Source: CALAGJ01 sp964293305
Lineage (GTDB): Bacteria > Bacteroidota > Bacteroidia > Chitinophagales > Chitinophagaceae
Assembly (NCBI GenBank): GCA_964293305.1
Contig: CAXYYO010000022.1
Location: 1 to 55,942 of the forward strand
Reading direction: 5' to 3'
Length of the DNA stretch: 55,942 nt
The notes under the pieces were generated by a model. It worked only from the letters and a program-made list of their open reading frames with translations, searched no databases and was not told the DNA's origin. Numbering within the stretch: the stretch's first letter is position 1; every line of letters begins with the position of its first letter. Of the stretch, positions 26,905 through 36,082 are shown one piece after another. The position numbers and the translations under genes were made by a program.

Positions 26905-28539
26905 TTATTGACAATCTTGTATATAAATATTCCGTTTTGGTTTTTTGGGGTCAGGCTTTTTAGCAACAATTATTGGTTTAAAATTTCCGGCAGCATCTTT
27001 TTTATTTAGTACTAACCCTGTGCCAAATTGGTTGAGTACAGCTGCCATTGCCATTTCATAAGCAAAATATTTCTTGCTCTGGGTAGTATCTCCACCTAGG
27101 AAATAATTTTTTGCTTCTTTAAATTCCTTTCCAATATCAGAATATTTATTCCATTCCGTGCCAGATAAATTTTGGTCCTGCGTTATCAAAAAAGCGGAAG
27201 CACGTGCAGCATCAGTTATAGAAAGCGCATATTGGCTTCCATTTGCTGCTGCTACAAATGTGCCTTGATAATCTTCTTCTTTATCGAGCATAATGGTTAG
27301 AAGCTGATAAATATCTCCTGCCGAATGGGCCGGGTATTTAGTGGGAGGGTGTGTATGCAATGTGGCTACTGCATATTCCAATCTGGGTGCCATTTGAAAT
27401 AATATTTCTATTGAAGAATCAGTGCCCGTGCTTATTGCGCTGCTGCGATAACCTATGGTGGTATCTTTAACATCATAAGGATTAATGGTTAGTTTTTTGA
27501 TGATGCCAAAACCTTTTTCTAAAGGTTCGGTAGCCAAATTTGGTATGGAGGCTAATACAGAATCCGCCTTGCTTAGATTAAAAATTGTGTCCAATTTCTT
27601 TGCAGCATTCTGTGCTGCGGGACAAGGGTCTTCTGGGGGGTCATTATCATGACTTTCCGGGTTCCATCCATCGCCACCACCCTCATCACAAGGTAAGTCA
27701 GTTTTATTTATTGCTCCGCTGCCAGTGCAGGGGTCAGTATCATCTCCACCAGTGTCTCCGCCACCACCACCGCCACCACCTGAGCTTCCTCCGCCACCAG
27801 TGCTGCCACCACCACCATCATCATCCCACCAGGTTTCACATTCTAGGGTAGTGGTTGTAGTGGTACATAAGCTACAGCCATCGCAAGTTCCATTTTCACC
27901 ATTGCAGTAGGCATAGGGACAGTGATAAGTTTTTGTATTTATTTCAACACAGATAGTTGAAAATCTGGCTTCGGTATTACTTGTTTTTAGTACCGTTTTT
28001 CTGATCAGGTTTGCGGTGTCTGCATAATTGGAAGAATGGTGAAACAACCGCTTATCTGTAATGGTAAAGGACTCGTGGTTGAAAACATCTTTGTTCAAAA
28101 GCATAAATCTTATGGCTAATGTTTCTGCTTCATTGGTCAAAGTATCTGAGTTACTAAACCTAAGGGTTTTGTACTCGGCACCAGTATGCATAATGAGCTG
28201 AACACTATCACTCAGATGTGCTTCTATATAAGTCTGTACTTCGTTGATGTTTTGTTGAATAACGGGGATGATAACTACCGTGTCTGCGCCCTCACTTTCC
28301 CCTTTGCCAGATAGTGTATTTGATGCAGCAAGTGCAAAACCTATATCCCACAAAGGTTGGCCATATTGCTTAAAAAATCTAGGTACAAGTTTTGAACCCT
28401 TATTGCGCTTGCTAAATTCTGCCATAACCCTTACCACCTGTGGGCTTGTAGCTTGAGACCGCTCAAAAAAATTTTCTTCGGATGGTGCACTTGTTTCATT
28501 TGATGGTGATAGGTCAATCTTTTTACAACTGATTATCAT
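26905..28539 (-). CDS. JAMM-like lipoprotein with Cys-rich and Gly-rich regions, apparently phase-OFF
   Basis: The frame has 544 codons from the only in-frame ATG (28539), but this start leaves just four residues before the lipobox Cys (MIISCKK), too short for export. The in-frame codons upstream encode a proper signal peptide (about VSFRIFIAIFLMIISC) yet contain no ATG, GTG or TTG. The ATG at 28633 lies beyond a 10-bp C run (minus strand) and is out of frame by one base. Domains: an N-terminal alpha/beta region (about 20-190), a Cys cluster (C197, C207, C212, C219, C222, C225, C234), a Gly-rich linker (242-266), and a C-terminal domain with H395-x-H397-P-x7-S406-x2-D409. The last resembles the JAMM/JAB metal site (usual spacing six rather than seven). 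Two small secreted genes follow. Probably a surface enzyme or toxin-like protein; function unproven. Confidence 0.7.
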   Translation of the reverse strand: MIISCKKIDLSPSNETSAPSEENFFERSQATSPQVVRVMAEFSKRNKGSKLVPRFFKQYGQPLWDIGFALAASNTLSGKGESEGADTVVIIPVIQQNINEVQTYIEAHLSDSVQLIMHTGAEYKTLRFSNSDTLTNEAETLAIRFMLLNKDVFNHESFTITDKRLFHHSSNYADTANLIRKTVLKTSNTEARFSTICVEINTKTYHCPYAYCNGENGTCDGCSLCTTTTTTLECETWWDDDGGGGSTGGGGSSGGGGGGGGDTGGDDTDPCTGSGAINKTDLPCDEGGGDGWNPESHDNDPPEDPCPAAQNAAKKLDTIFNLSKADSVLASIPNLATEPLEKGFGIIKKLTINPYDVKDTTIGYRSSAISTGTDSSIEILFQMAPRLEYAVATLHTHPPTKYPAHSAGDIYQLLTIMLDKEEDYQGTFVAAANGSQYALSITDAARASAFLITQDQNLSGTEWNKYSDIGKEFKEAKNYFLGGDTTQSKKYFAYEMAMAAVLNQFGTGLVLNKKDAAGNFKPIIVAKKPDPKKPKRNIYIQDCQ

Positions 28540-28613
28540 AAGGAAAATGGCTATGAATATCCTGAAAGAAACGTTAAGAAAATTGGTTTTTATTTGCCCA
28601 TTTACAAATTTGC

Positions 28614-28623
28614 GGGGGGGGGG
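28614..28623. repeat. Ten-base poly-G tract, putative phase-variation switch
   Basis: This is the only long G run in the window. On the minus strand the ATG at 28633 reads AAT TTT ACC and then into the C run. With ten C it meets a TAA at 28574-28576 after 19 residues. With nine or twelve C it would continue in frame through the signal peptide into the lipoprotein gene. Homopolymer runs placed this way are typical slipped-strand contingency loci. A sequencing or assembly error in the run would look the same. Confidence 0.6.
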
Positions 28624-28970
28624 TAAAATTCATATTTTTATTTTTTTTTCATTTTTTGAAACTGATAAAAAATTTTTATTCAAAATTGCTTGCAGCCATA
28701 TTTAAAAAAAGAAAATTTGTAAATCAAAATAGAATATCTGATAAAATATTATATCCTTATTGTAAATGTAAGAGTATAGTTTTAATGAGTAACTGCCACA
28801 TGCGAATAAAATCTACATTCTGCCTTTTTAGGATATTCTTTTGAATGAATTTTTGCTGATGACAATAGAATCAAAAACAAAAACATCTTATTTTGGTCTT
28901 GCTCTACAGGAATTTTAGGATAGTCTTATGAGATTGTCGAATTCTTTTTTCTTAACATCTTTTATACCAG
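28624..28970. other. Intergenic region upstream of the poly-G-switched gene
   Basis: This very AT-rich stretch with T and A runs should hold the promoter of the lipoprotein operon (minus strand), but no clear TAnnTTTG/-33 pair is seen. It lies head-to-tail behind the sixA-like gene. No other gene is supported. Confidence 0.4.
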
Positions 28971-29477
28971 TTAACTCCATATAATTTTTTCATTTTTTGG
29001 GTAACTAAAACAAAAGAATTTTTTGATCGAATTATTGAAATATTGCCAATCTACAATATCACTCTTTACAGCAAAAAAACTACCCGTTGGCAAATCATCT
29101 ACTCTAGCATCTGTAAGTGAGTTTGCAAATTGAGTAATGCCTGGATTGTGTGCCACTATTGCAATACTATTAAAGGCATTGTCAATTTCTGAAAGAAGAT
29201 TTTGGAAAATATTTACTCCGGCAAGATAGAGTTCGGGTTTTGGAAAGATGGGCATTTGTTTTTCATTCATGATGCCTGCAATTAGATTCGCTGTACTCAT
29301 TGCACGTAGTGCAGTACTTGTATAAAATGCATCAATTGATATATTGTTTTTTATGAGCCGCTTTGCCATTTCCGGGGCATCATGCTTGCCTCTATTGTTC
29401 AGGGGCCTGTCGTGGTCTGATATACTACCATCAGTCCAATCACTTTTTGCGTGTCGAATGAGTATTACGGTTTTCAT
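28971..29477 (-). CDS. SixA-like phosphohistidine phosphatase (histidine phosphatase family)
   Basis: This 168-aa protein is taken from the ATG at 29477. The longer frame to 29522 runs through the sodA terminator and is not credible. The start MKTVILIRHAKSDW contains the RHG-type motif (RHAKS) whose His is phosphorylated. HDRPLNNRGKHDAPEMAKRL and the later second His in IAVAHNPGITQFAN complete the histidine phosphatase site. SixA proteins act on phosphohistidine, for example of ArcB or the PTS. Here it probably reads from sodA through a leaky terminator or from a promoter inside that gene. Confidence 0.88.
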   Translation of the reverse strand: MKTVILIRHAKSDWTDGSISDHDRPLNNRGKHDAPEMAKRLIKNNISIDAFYTSTALRAMSTANLIAGIMNEKQMPIFPKPELYLAGVNIFQNLLSEIDNAFNSIAIVAHNPGITQFANSLTDARVDDLPTGSFFAVKSDIVDWQYFNNSIKKFFCFSYPKNEKIIWS

Positions 29478-29508
29478 AAAAAAATACAGGTGCCTAAAAT
29501 GGCACCTG
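29478..29508 (-). terminator. Terminator of the superoxide dismutase gene
   Basis: A perfect 8-bp GC-rich stem (CAGGTGCC with GGCACCTG, loop of six) is followed on the minus strand by TATTTTTTT. It lies 17 bp past the sod stop codon, and its T-run ends directly at the ATG of the sixA-like gene. Confidence 0.85.
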
Positions 29509-29524
29509 CGATATGGAGTCAATT

Positions 29525-30130
29525 TTATTTTGCTGTGGTAAATCTTTCTGCCACTTTATTCCAGTTTACTAAACTCCAGAAAGCTGATAGATAATCTGCT
29601 CTTCTGTTTTGATACTTTAAATAATATGCATGCTCCCATACATCAACCCCAAGTATGGGACTACATTTCGTTTCTGCAATATCCATCAAGGGGTTGTCTT
29701 GATTTGGAGTGCTACATATTTTTAAAGTACCCTCATTTACACAAAGCCAGGCCCAGCCACTGCCAAAGCGAGTCATGCCTGCCTGTGCAAAGGCTTCTTT
29801 ACATTTTTCAAATGAGCCAAATGCTGTATTGATAGCATCTGCAATATCTCCAGCTGGTTCACCACCAGCTTGGGGTGCAATACTTTCCCAGAAAAAACTA
29901 TGATTCCAATGTCCACCCCCATTATTACGAACGGCAGCGGAAATATTGCCCGCATGGGCTACTAATTCTTCTAAAGTTTTATTTTCATGCTCCGTGCCTG
30001 CAATGGCTTTGTTCAAATTATCAACATAGGCTTGATGATGCTTGCCATGATGGATTTGCATGGTGAGCGTGTCAAAATGTGGTTCCAATGCGTCGTGTGA
30101 ATAAGGTAACGCCGGTAGTGTAAATGCCAT
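29525..30130 (-). CDS. sodA: Superoxide dismutase, Mn/Fe type
   Basis: This 201-aa enzyme has the four metal ligands in the usual contexts: His in TMQIHHGKHHQAYVDNLN, His in GGHWNHSFFW, and Asp/His in GVDVWEHAYYLKYQNRR. The TPNQDNPLMD stretch has the Gln that is more usual for Mn-type enzymes, so sodA is favoured, though cambialistic use is possible. It disproportionates superoxide; no signal peptide is present, so it is cytoplasmic. It is divergent from purD. A TACCTTTG box (30150-30157) lies about 20 bp upstream. Confidence 0.95.
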   Translation of the reverse strand: MAFTLPALPYSHDALEPHFDTLTMQIHHGKHHQAYVDNLNKAIAGTEHENKTLEELVAHAGNISAAVRNNGGGHWNHSFFWESIAPQAGGEPAGDIADAINTAFGSFEKCKEAFAQAGMTRFGSGWAWLCVNEGTLKICSTPNQDNPLMDIAETKCSPILGVDVWEHAYYLKYQNRRADYLSAFWSLVNWNKVAERFTTAK

Positions 30131-30149
30131 AAAATATTTTTTTGTAAGA

Positions 30150-30157
30150 CAAAGGTA
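30150..30157 (-). promoter_or_regulatory. -7 box of the sod promoter
   Basis: TACCTTTG on the minus strand matches TAnnTTTG exactly, about 20 bp before the ATG at 30130. Confidence 0.45.
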
Positions 30158-30249
30158 ATAAGAAACGATTTAGAAGAAAGATATGATTTCAATTCAAAAA
30201 ATCTATTCATTTTAAATACTTTCGCACACATTAATCGAAAAAAAATATA

Positions 30250-31530
30250 GTGATTCATCCTGTAAACATTTTACTCATAGGTGCTGGTGGCAGGGAGCAT
30301 GCCTTGGCTTGGAAATTGACTCAAAGCCAATTTTGCAAAAAATTATTTATAGCTCCTGGTAATGCTGGAACTATGCAACATGGTGAAAATGTTCCCATTT
30401 CAGTTTCCGATTTTCTTTTGCTTCAGCAATTTATTGAATCTAACCATATTGGGCTCCTAATTGTAGGCCCGGAAGATCCTTTGGTGAGTGGTATTACAGA
30501 CTATTTTCATCATCACCTACCTGAATTAAAAGTAGTGGGACCTGGGGCGTCTGGGGCCCGCCTGGAGGGGAGCAAAGATTTTAGTAAACAATTTATGCTG
30601 CGGCACAATATTCCTACTGCAGCTTATGAGGCTTTTACATTGGACACAATAAATAATGGTTTGGAATACATCAGTAATCATACTCTACCCATTGTATTGA
30701 AGGCAGATGGTCTTGCGGCAGGAAAAGGTGTAGTTATTTGCAATACAAGGGAGGATGCGAAAACTGTTTTTATTGACATGATTGTAAAAAAACAGTTTGG
30801 GGATGCTTCTTCAAAAGTTGTTGTAGAAGAGTTTTTGACGGGTATTGAAATTAGTGTATTTGTAGTAACAGATGGAAGCGAGTATAAGATAATTGGACAT
30901 GCTAAAGATTATAAAAGGATAGGTGTAGGGGATACCGGCCCAAACACGGGTGGCATGGGCTGCATAAGCCCTGTACCTTTTGCAGATGAAACTTTTATGA
31001 ATAAGGTACAAACACAGATTATTGAACCTACCATTTCTGGCTTACGAATTGAAGGCATTCCTTATACAGGATTTATATTCTTTGGCTTGATAAAAGTTGA
31101 AGATGATCCTTATGTTATTGAATACAATTGCCGCTTGGGCGATCCTGAAACAGAAGTAGTACTGCCACGTCTTGAAAATGATCTTGTGGATTTATTTTAT
31201 AGTTTGTTTGATGGAACTTTGAAAGAACGGGAAATAAAATATATACAAAAATCCGCAGCTACTGTTGTTGCAGTTAGCAAGGGCTATCCCGGTGAATATA
31301 AAAAGGGTTTGGAAATATCATTGCCTGAGTCATACCAAAATTCCATTGTTTTTCATGCCGGCACTAAAATGATGATGAATGAATTGCAAACTAACGGAGG
31401 CCGTGTACTTGCAGTTACTTCATTTGGAGATTCAATAAAAGAAGCTACTGCCTTGAGCAATGGAGTTCTAGAAAATATTTCATTTGAAGGCATGTATTAC
31501 AGAAATGATATTGGCTATGAATTTTCCTAA
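30250..31530 (+). CDS. purD: Phosphoribosylamine-glycine ligase (GAR synthetase)
   Basis: This 426-aa ATP-grasp enzyme has the N-terminal NILLIGAGGREHALAWKL and ATP-grasp core segments VLKADGLAAGKGVVI, DTGPNTGGMGCISP and FIFFGLIKVEDDPYVIEYNCRLGDPETEVVLPR, the last being the family signature. It joins glycine to phosphoribosylamine in purine synthesis. It starts with GTG at 30250, since no ATG lies near the conserved N-terminus. A near-consensus TACTTTCG (about 30219-30226) is upstream. No other pur genes are adjacent. Confidence 0.95.
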   Translation: MIHPVNILLIGAGGREHALAWKLTQSQFCKKLFIAPGNAGTMQHGENVPISVSDFLLLQQFIESNHIGLLIVGPEDPLVSGITDYFHHHLPELKVVGPGASGARLEGSKDFSKQFMLRHNIPTAAYEAFTLDTINNGLEYISNHTLPIVLKADGLAAGKGVVICNTREDAKTVFIDMIVKKQFGDASSKVVVEEFLTGIEISVFVVTDGSEYKIIGHAKDYKRIGVGDTGPNTGGMGCISPVPFADETFMNKVQTQIIEPTISGLRIEGIPYTGFIFFGLIKVEDDPYVIEYNCRLGDPETEVVLPRLENDLVDLFYSLFDGTLKEREIKYIQKSAATVVAVSKGYPGEYKKGLEISLPESYQNSIVFHAGTKMMMNELQTNGGRVLAVTSFGDSIKEATALSNGVLENISFEGMYYRNDIGYEFS

Positions 31531-31733
31531 ATAGCGCATTCTTGGGTATTACAATATCACTCTGCATAGTGCATGGATACCAACTATCAAGCAGTTTAGT
31601 ATTTTAATCTTTGCATATTATATCAACTACAAATTTTAAATTGAAATAAGTAATTAATAATTACAGAATTTCAACTGTGATATATGGGTTTATTTACCTG
31701 TAAAGATTTTATTTGCACAAAAATGTATCTACC

Positions 31734-32771
31734 ATGAGTGACCAGTCTGTTTATTATGGAGATTATCTCCAGTTAAATAAAATATTAGAAGCTCAAGAGC
31801 CTGTAAGTTTTAAAACACCTGAAACCTATGCTCATGATGAAATGCTTTTTATTGTAATTCATCAGGCTTATGAATTATGGTTTAAACAAATACTTCATGA
31901 AACCTATTCTGCTATTGCAATCTTTAAGCAGCCAGAAATAAATGATAACACTCCTCAATTACAAACTGTGGTGCACCGCTTGCAGCGTGGTGTAACCATT
32001 CTGAGGGTATTGGTGCAGCAAATAGATATTATGGAAACCATGACGCCAATGGATTTTCTAGATTTCAGGGATATGCTACGTCCCGCTTCGGGTTTTCAAA
32101 GCTGGCAGTTCAAAGAATTGGAAGCTTTGCTAGGTCTGCGTTATGAAGACAGATATGGACAAGATTATTATATCAGTCAGCTTCGTCAAAAAGAAATTGA
32201 TATCATAAAAAAAGCGGAGCAGGAGCAATCCTTATTGAGCTTAGTAAATGGCTGGCTGGAGCGAATGCCATATTTTGATAATTCTGAGGAATGGGATATT
32301 AAGAATTCAGATACTGACACCAATGTGCATCCTTATTGGATGAATTATAGAAAATGCTACGCCGAAAGTTTGGCTGCAGCGGAACAAATAAATTTTGAAA
32401 ATTTTGATGCAGTTTTTTTGAACGATAACCCTAAGAGAAAATTGTCTGCTAAAGCAAGTAGGGCAGCACTTTTTATTATGATGTACCGGGGTTATCCTAT
32501 ACTGCATTTGCCTTTTCAGCTACTAAATACATTACTTGAAATTGATGAACAGTTAAGCACTTGGAGATACAGGCATCTGAATATGGTACAACGCATCATA
32601 GGTAGTAGAATTGGCACAGGTGGCAGCACAGGGGGAGATTATTTACAAAAAGCCTTGCATAGTCATTATATTTTCAAGGATATTGCTTCTCTCACCTCAT
32701 TTTTAATAGAAAGAAAAAAATTGCCAGTACTACCAAAAGCGGTAGAAGATAAACTGGGATTTAATCATTGA
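31734..32771 (+). CDS. kynA: Tryptophan 2,3-dioxygenase family protein
   Basis: This 345-aa protein is taken from the ATG at 31734; a TTG at 31713 would overlap the likely promoter (ATTTGC about 31711). It contains the haem-dioxygenase motifs YGDYLQLNKIL, HDEMLFIVIHQAYELWFKQILHE (with the Trp-binding residues), DFLDFRDMLRPASGFQSWQF and GTGGSTGGDYLQKAL. The enzyme opens the indole ring of tryptophan to N-formylkynurenine. No other kynurenine genes are near. Confidence 0.93.
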   Translation: MSDQSVYYGDYLQLNKILEAQEPVSFKTPETYAHDEMLFIVIHQAYELWFKQILHETYSAIAIFKQPEINDNTPQLQTVVHRLQRGVTILRVLVQQIDIMETMTPMDFLDFRDMLRPASGFQSWQFKELEALLGLRYEDRYGQDYYISQLRQKEIDIIKKAEQEQSLLSLVNGWLERMPYFDNSEEWDIKNSDTDTNVHPYWMNYRKCYAESLAAAEQINFENFDAVFLNDNPKRKLSAKASRAALFIMMYRGYPILHLPFQLLNTLLEIDEQLSTWRYRHLNMVQRIIGSRIGTGGSTGGDYLQKALHSHYIFKDIASLTSFLIERKKLPVLPKAVEDKLGFNH

Positions 32772-33172
32772 TGTAGGATATCTTGTACAACTTAAATTCT
32801 GTCATAGTTGCAAAAGTATGCATCAATAAATCTTTGAATAGCATTATTACAACCAATGAATTTTAAGGCAAAACGATGTGAAAGAGAATGAGCAGTTTTG
32901 AAAATTTATTAACTCCTCTTCAAAAAAACGTCACATATTTTTGAAAAAACGTCTTCCCCAAATCAAAATTTGAGTTTAAAAAATGTACCCTTATTTAATT
33001 GAGCACGCTGGGTTTCCATTACTGATTAGGCCGAATACATTTTATAAAATCTAACAATTGTTCTAATTAATTAATATAAGCTAGCATATACTACAGGGGA
33101 TTTGTTTCAAGAAATTGAATATAGACTTAGTATGACCTAATATTGTGGCAAGCTACAAATGAAAATGTATTG
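32772..33172. other. Intergenic region before the sensor kinase
   Basis: About 400 bases without a supported gene. Two loosely similar stretches (TTCAAAAAAACGTC at about 32919 and TTTGAAAAAACGTC at about 32939) form an imperfect short direct repeat. No terminator or consensus promoter is clear, though it must hold the kinase promoter. Confidence 0.4.
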
Positions 33173-36073
33173 ATGATGCACCGTGTTTTTGGTATATTAT
33201 TTTTTCTCATTTTATGTATTGATTTATCAGCACAGAACAATTATGTATATACACAATACACACAAACGGATGGTTTACCAAGCCATACAATATTAGATGT
33301 AAAGCAAGATAATGATGGTTTTATATGGATAGCCACCAGCAATGGCGTGAGCCGGTATGACGGTAGAAATTTTGTAAATTATTTTGTGGAAGATGGATTG
33401 CCTGACAATGATATTAATCAATTATTTATCGATAGGGAAAATAGGATTTGGATGCTTCCATTTGCAAATACAATTTGTTACTATAATAATGGGAAAATTT
33501 ATAACCAAAAAAATGATAGTATATTAAAAAAAATAAGGATAGATGCCATGCCCTTGAGTATGGCAACCGATGCAGATGGTAACCTTGCTATAAACACAGA
33601 TAAGCAAGTAATTATTATATCCAAATCGATACAATTACTTACAACTTTTAATAAGGATAATCAAAGCTTTTTAGGAATTGGGAATAATGAAGCCAATCAA
33701 ATCGTTTTTAATGTACGCAGTAATGCATCATTTGATTACATAGATGAATTCAGGTATCAAAATAAATTGGGATTCATTAAAAAGGAGCGTCAACCCTATA
33801 CAAATCATAACTCAAATGTTTCAGTATATGATTCAACTCTAAATCTTTTTGAAAATCAAAATGAAGATGAAATTGAAATTAATAATAGAGCCACACATGA
33901 TACATGGAAAATAAAAAAGATTTCAAACTTAGTTACTGCATCACACCTTAATCAGTCGGTGGTATCATTCAATACATCCCATGGCACTTATTTATATGAC
34001 TACCACCAAAAAAGATATATAGATAGTTTTTTGAATCATATATACATCAATCGTTGTATGATTGATAAAGATGGTAGTTTTTGGTTTGCAACTCCTGCAG
34101 ATGGTTTATTTTTTTTAAGTAACAGATCAGTAAAAGAAATTGCCGATACTCGGAATATCAATGGCGGCATTTATCGGTTTGCATACCAGAACAATGTTTT
34201 ATATTTTTTGAATTTTGCCAACCAGATAAAAGGCATTGATGTACAATCAAAAAGTATTATTCAAAATATACCGGCTATTGACAGTAATAGTCGCTCTATG
34301 AAATTCATAACTAAGCTACAGCAAAATATCTTTTATCAAAATGGAAGACAATTAAATATAATATCCAATAACAAGCGTGAAAACATCCTTGATTTTTCAT
34401 CTATTAAAAGTATTTCCGGAACTAATACCAATGCACTCATTGCTACAAGTAGTAGTGTATCCACCTGGAATTTGAATGAAAAAAAACAACTCAAAGCAAT
34501 ATGGGAAAAAAGAGGCAACTGTGCCATACAGAGCGGCGATAAATATTATATAGGAGATCTTTCAGGATTATATATGCTTGATAAAAATTTAAATGAAACA
34601 TTTTTAGGAAATACGATTCCACTCTTACAAACAAAAATAACACAGATAGCGGAAGGCCCAGATCACACCATTTGGGTAGGCACAGCAGGTATTGGAATAG
34701 TTTGTATAAAAAATGATCAACTTTTAGCACATTTTACTGAAGTGGATGGATTACCCGGAAATAATTGCAATAGAATTAAAACTTATGGAGATTCTATATG
34801 GGTAGGTACTGATAAAGGGGTAAGCCTTGTGTTATTTAAAGATGACAGATTTATTATTGAAAAGCAAGGTTTACCGTTTGGATTAAACCCGGTATCGGTT
34901 TATGATATAGAAGTGATTGGTGATAAAATATTTTCTGCCACATCGCAAGGTATTCAGTTGTATGAAAATAAAAATTATTCTAGTAAGTATTCATGCCGAT
35001 TAATGTTTACGAGAATTGAGAGTTTGAATTCCTCTTGGCCTATTGATACAAAAACCATAACGCTAAAACCCGGGGAAAAAAATCTGAATGTTTCTTTTAC
35101 TGCAATCAGTTTTACCGGTTCGGATATTACCTATTATTATAAAACTGATAAAACTTCAGACACATGGGTTATAACATCTGATGAGTCCCTTGCGTTTCCA
35201 AATATTTTTCCCGGTAAGTATGAACTTTCTATTTATGCTGTGAGCAATACAGGTATTAAAAGCAATGTAATTGTCTTAAACATGGCTATTGAAAAACGTT
35301 GGTATCAGCAAACAGGAATTATACTACTTATTGTTGGTTTATCTCTACTTATTGTTGGGTCATTACTTTTCTATAGAATAAAGCGAAGCAATCAAAAAGC
35401 AAAAGCTGAAGCAGATCGCAAATTGATGATTGCATCCTTAGAACAAAAAGCCCTTAGGAGCCAAATGAATCCTCATTTTATCTTTAACTGTCTTAATGCA
35501 ATAAAGGATTTTATTTATTTAAACGATATTGAAAAAGCAGAGGATTTTATATCAAGATTTTCAAAACTTATTAGAGACACACTCTATTTATCCTCACAAA
35601 AGCGCATCACTCTTCACCAAGAATTAAGCTATTTAAAAAACTATCTTCATCTAGAAGAAATCAGATTTAATAAACAATATACCACCTCACTCTTACATGC
35701 CAATATAAATGAAGATGAAGAAATATTTTTGCCCCCACTTCTATTACAACCAATTATTGAAAATAGTATTCGGCATGGTTTGAGGCATTTAACTACAAGG
35801 AAAGGAGAACTACACATAGCATTTAATATGGAGGGAGATAACCTCATTTGCACCATTGAAGATAATGGTATTGGAAGAAAGGCTTCATCCACCATCAACA
35901 AACAAAATTATACTACCCATGAATCAAAAGGTGTGGAATTAATCCAAGAACGCATACGCAGCCATAATACTATTTTCAATGATGCCATAAACTTTTATAT
36001 GGAGGATATTTTGATAGAAGATATGATATGCGGCACAAAATCAATTTTCATTTTTAAACAATCGCTTATATAA
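33173..36073 (+). CDS. Two-component-regulator-propeller histidine kinase (LytS-type)
   Basis: This 966-aa hybrid-architecture sensor is taken from the ATG at 33173; a GTG at 33143 would put ten polar residues before the signal peptide (HRVFGILFFLILCIDLSAQ). The periplasmic part is a beta-propeller with repeats of the type GLPSHTILDVKQDNDGFIW and GLPGNNCNRIKTYGDSIWVG, then a Y_Y_Y Ig-like domain (about 630-705). One membrane helix (about 715-740) leads to the His_kinase domain with RSQMNPHFIFNCLNAI (phosphorylatable His at 768) and an HATPase domain (LPPLLLQPIIENSIRHGLRH, DNGIGRKASS). The signal sensed is unknown, possibly a glycan. The LytTR regulator follows 9 bp later. Confidence 0.92.
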   Translation: MMHRVFGILFFLILCIDLSAQNNYVYTQYTQTDGLPSHTILDVKQDNDGFIWIATSNGVSRYDGRNFVNYFVEDGLPDNDINQLFIDRENRIWMLPFANTICYYNNGKIYNQKNDSILKKIRIDAMPLSMATDADGNLAINTDKQVIIISKSIQLLTTFNKDNQSFLGIGNNEANQIVFNVRSNASFDYIDEFRYQNKLGFIKKERQPYTNHNSNVSVYDSTLNLFENQNEDEIEINNRATHDTWKIKKISNLVTASHLNQSVVSFNTSHGTYLYDYHQKRYIDSFLNHIYINRCMIDKDGSFWFATPADGLFFLSNRSVKEIADTRNINGGIYRFAYQNNVLYFLNFANQIKGIDVQSKSIIQNIPAIDSNSRSMKFITKLQQNIFYQNGRQLNIISNNKRENILDFSSIKSISGTNTNALIATSSSVSTWNLNEKKQLKAIWEKRGNCAIQSGDKYYIGDLSGLYMLDKNLNETFLGNTIPLLQTKITQIAEGPDHTIWVGTAGIGIVCIKNDQLLAHFTEVDGLPGNNCNRIKTYGDSIWVGTDKGVSLVLFKDDRFIIEKQGLPFGLNPVSVYDIEVIGDKIFSATSQGIQLYENKNYSSKYSCRLMFTRIESLNSSWPIDTKTITLKPGEKNLNVSFTAISFTGSDITYYYKTDKTSDTWVITSDESLAFPNIFPGKYELSIYAVSNTGIKSNVIVLNMAIEKRWYQQTGIILLIVGLSLLIVGSLLFYRIKRSNQKAKAEADRKLMIASLEQKALRSQMNPHFIFNCLNAIKDFIYLNDIEKAEDFISRFSKLIRDTLYLSSQKRITLHQELSYLKNYLHLEEIRFNKQYTTSLLHANINEDEEIFLPPLLLQPIIENSIRHGLRHLTTRKGELHIAFNMEGDNLICTIEDNGIGRKASSTINKQNYTTHESKGVELIQERIRSHNTIFNDAINFYMEDILIEDMICGTKSIFIFKQSLI

Positions 36074-36082
36074 CCAACAAGT

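Noticed and set aside
27585..27910. Pro/His-rich open frames on the plus strand
   Set aside because: They are the antisense of the Gly-rich linker of the lipoprotein gene and owe their openness to the GGN codon repeat.
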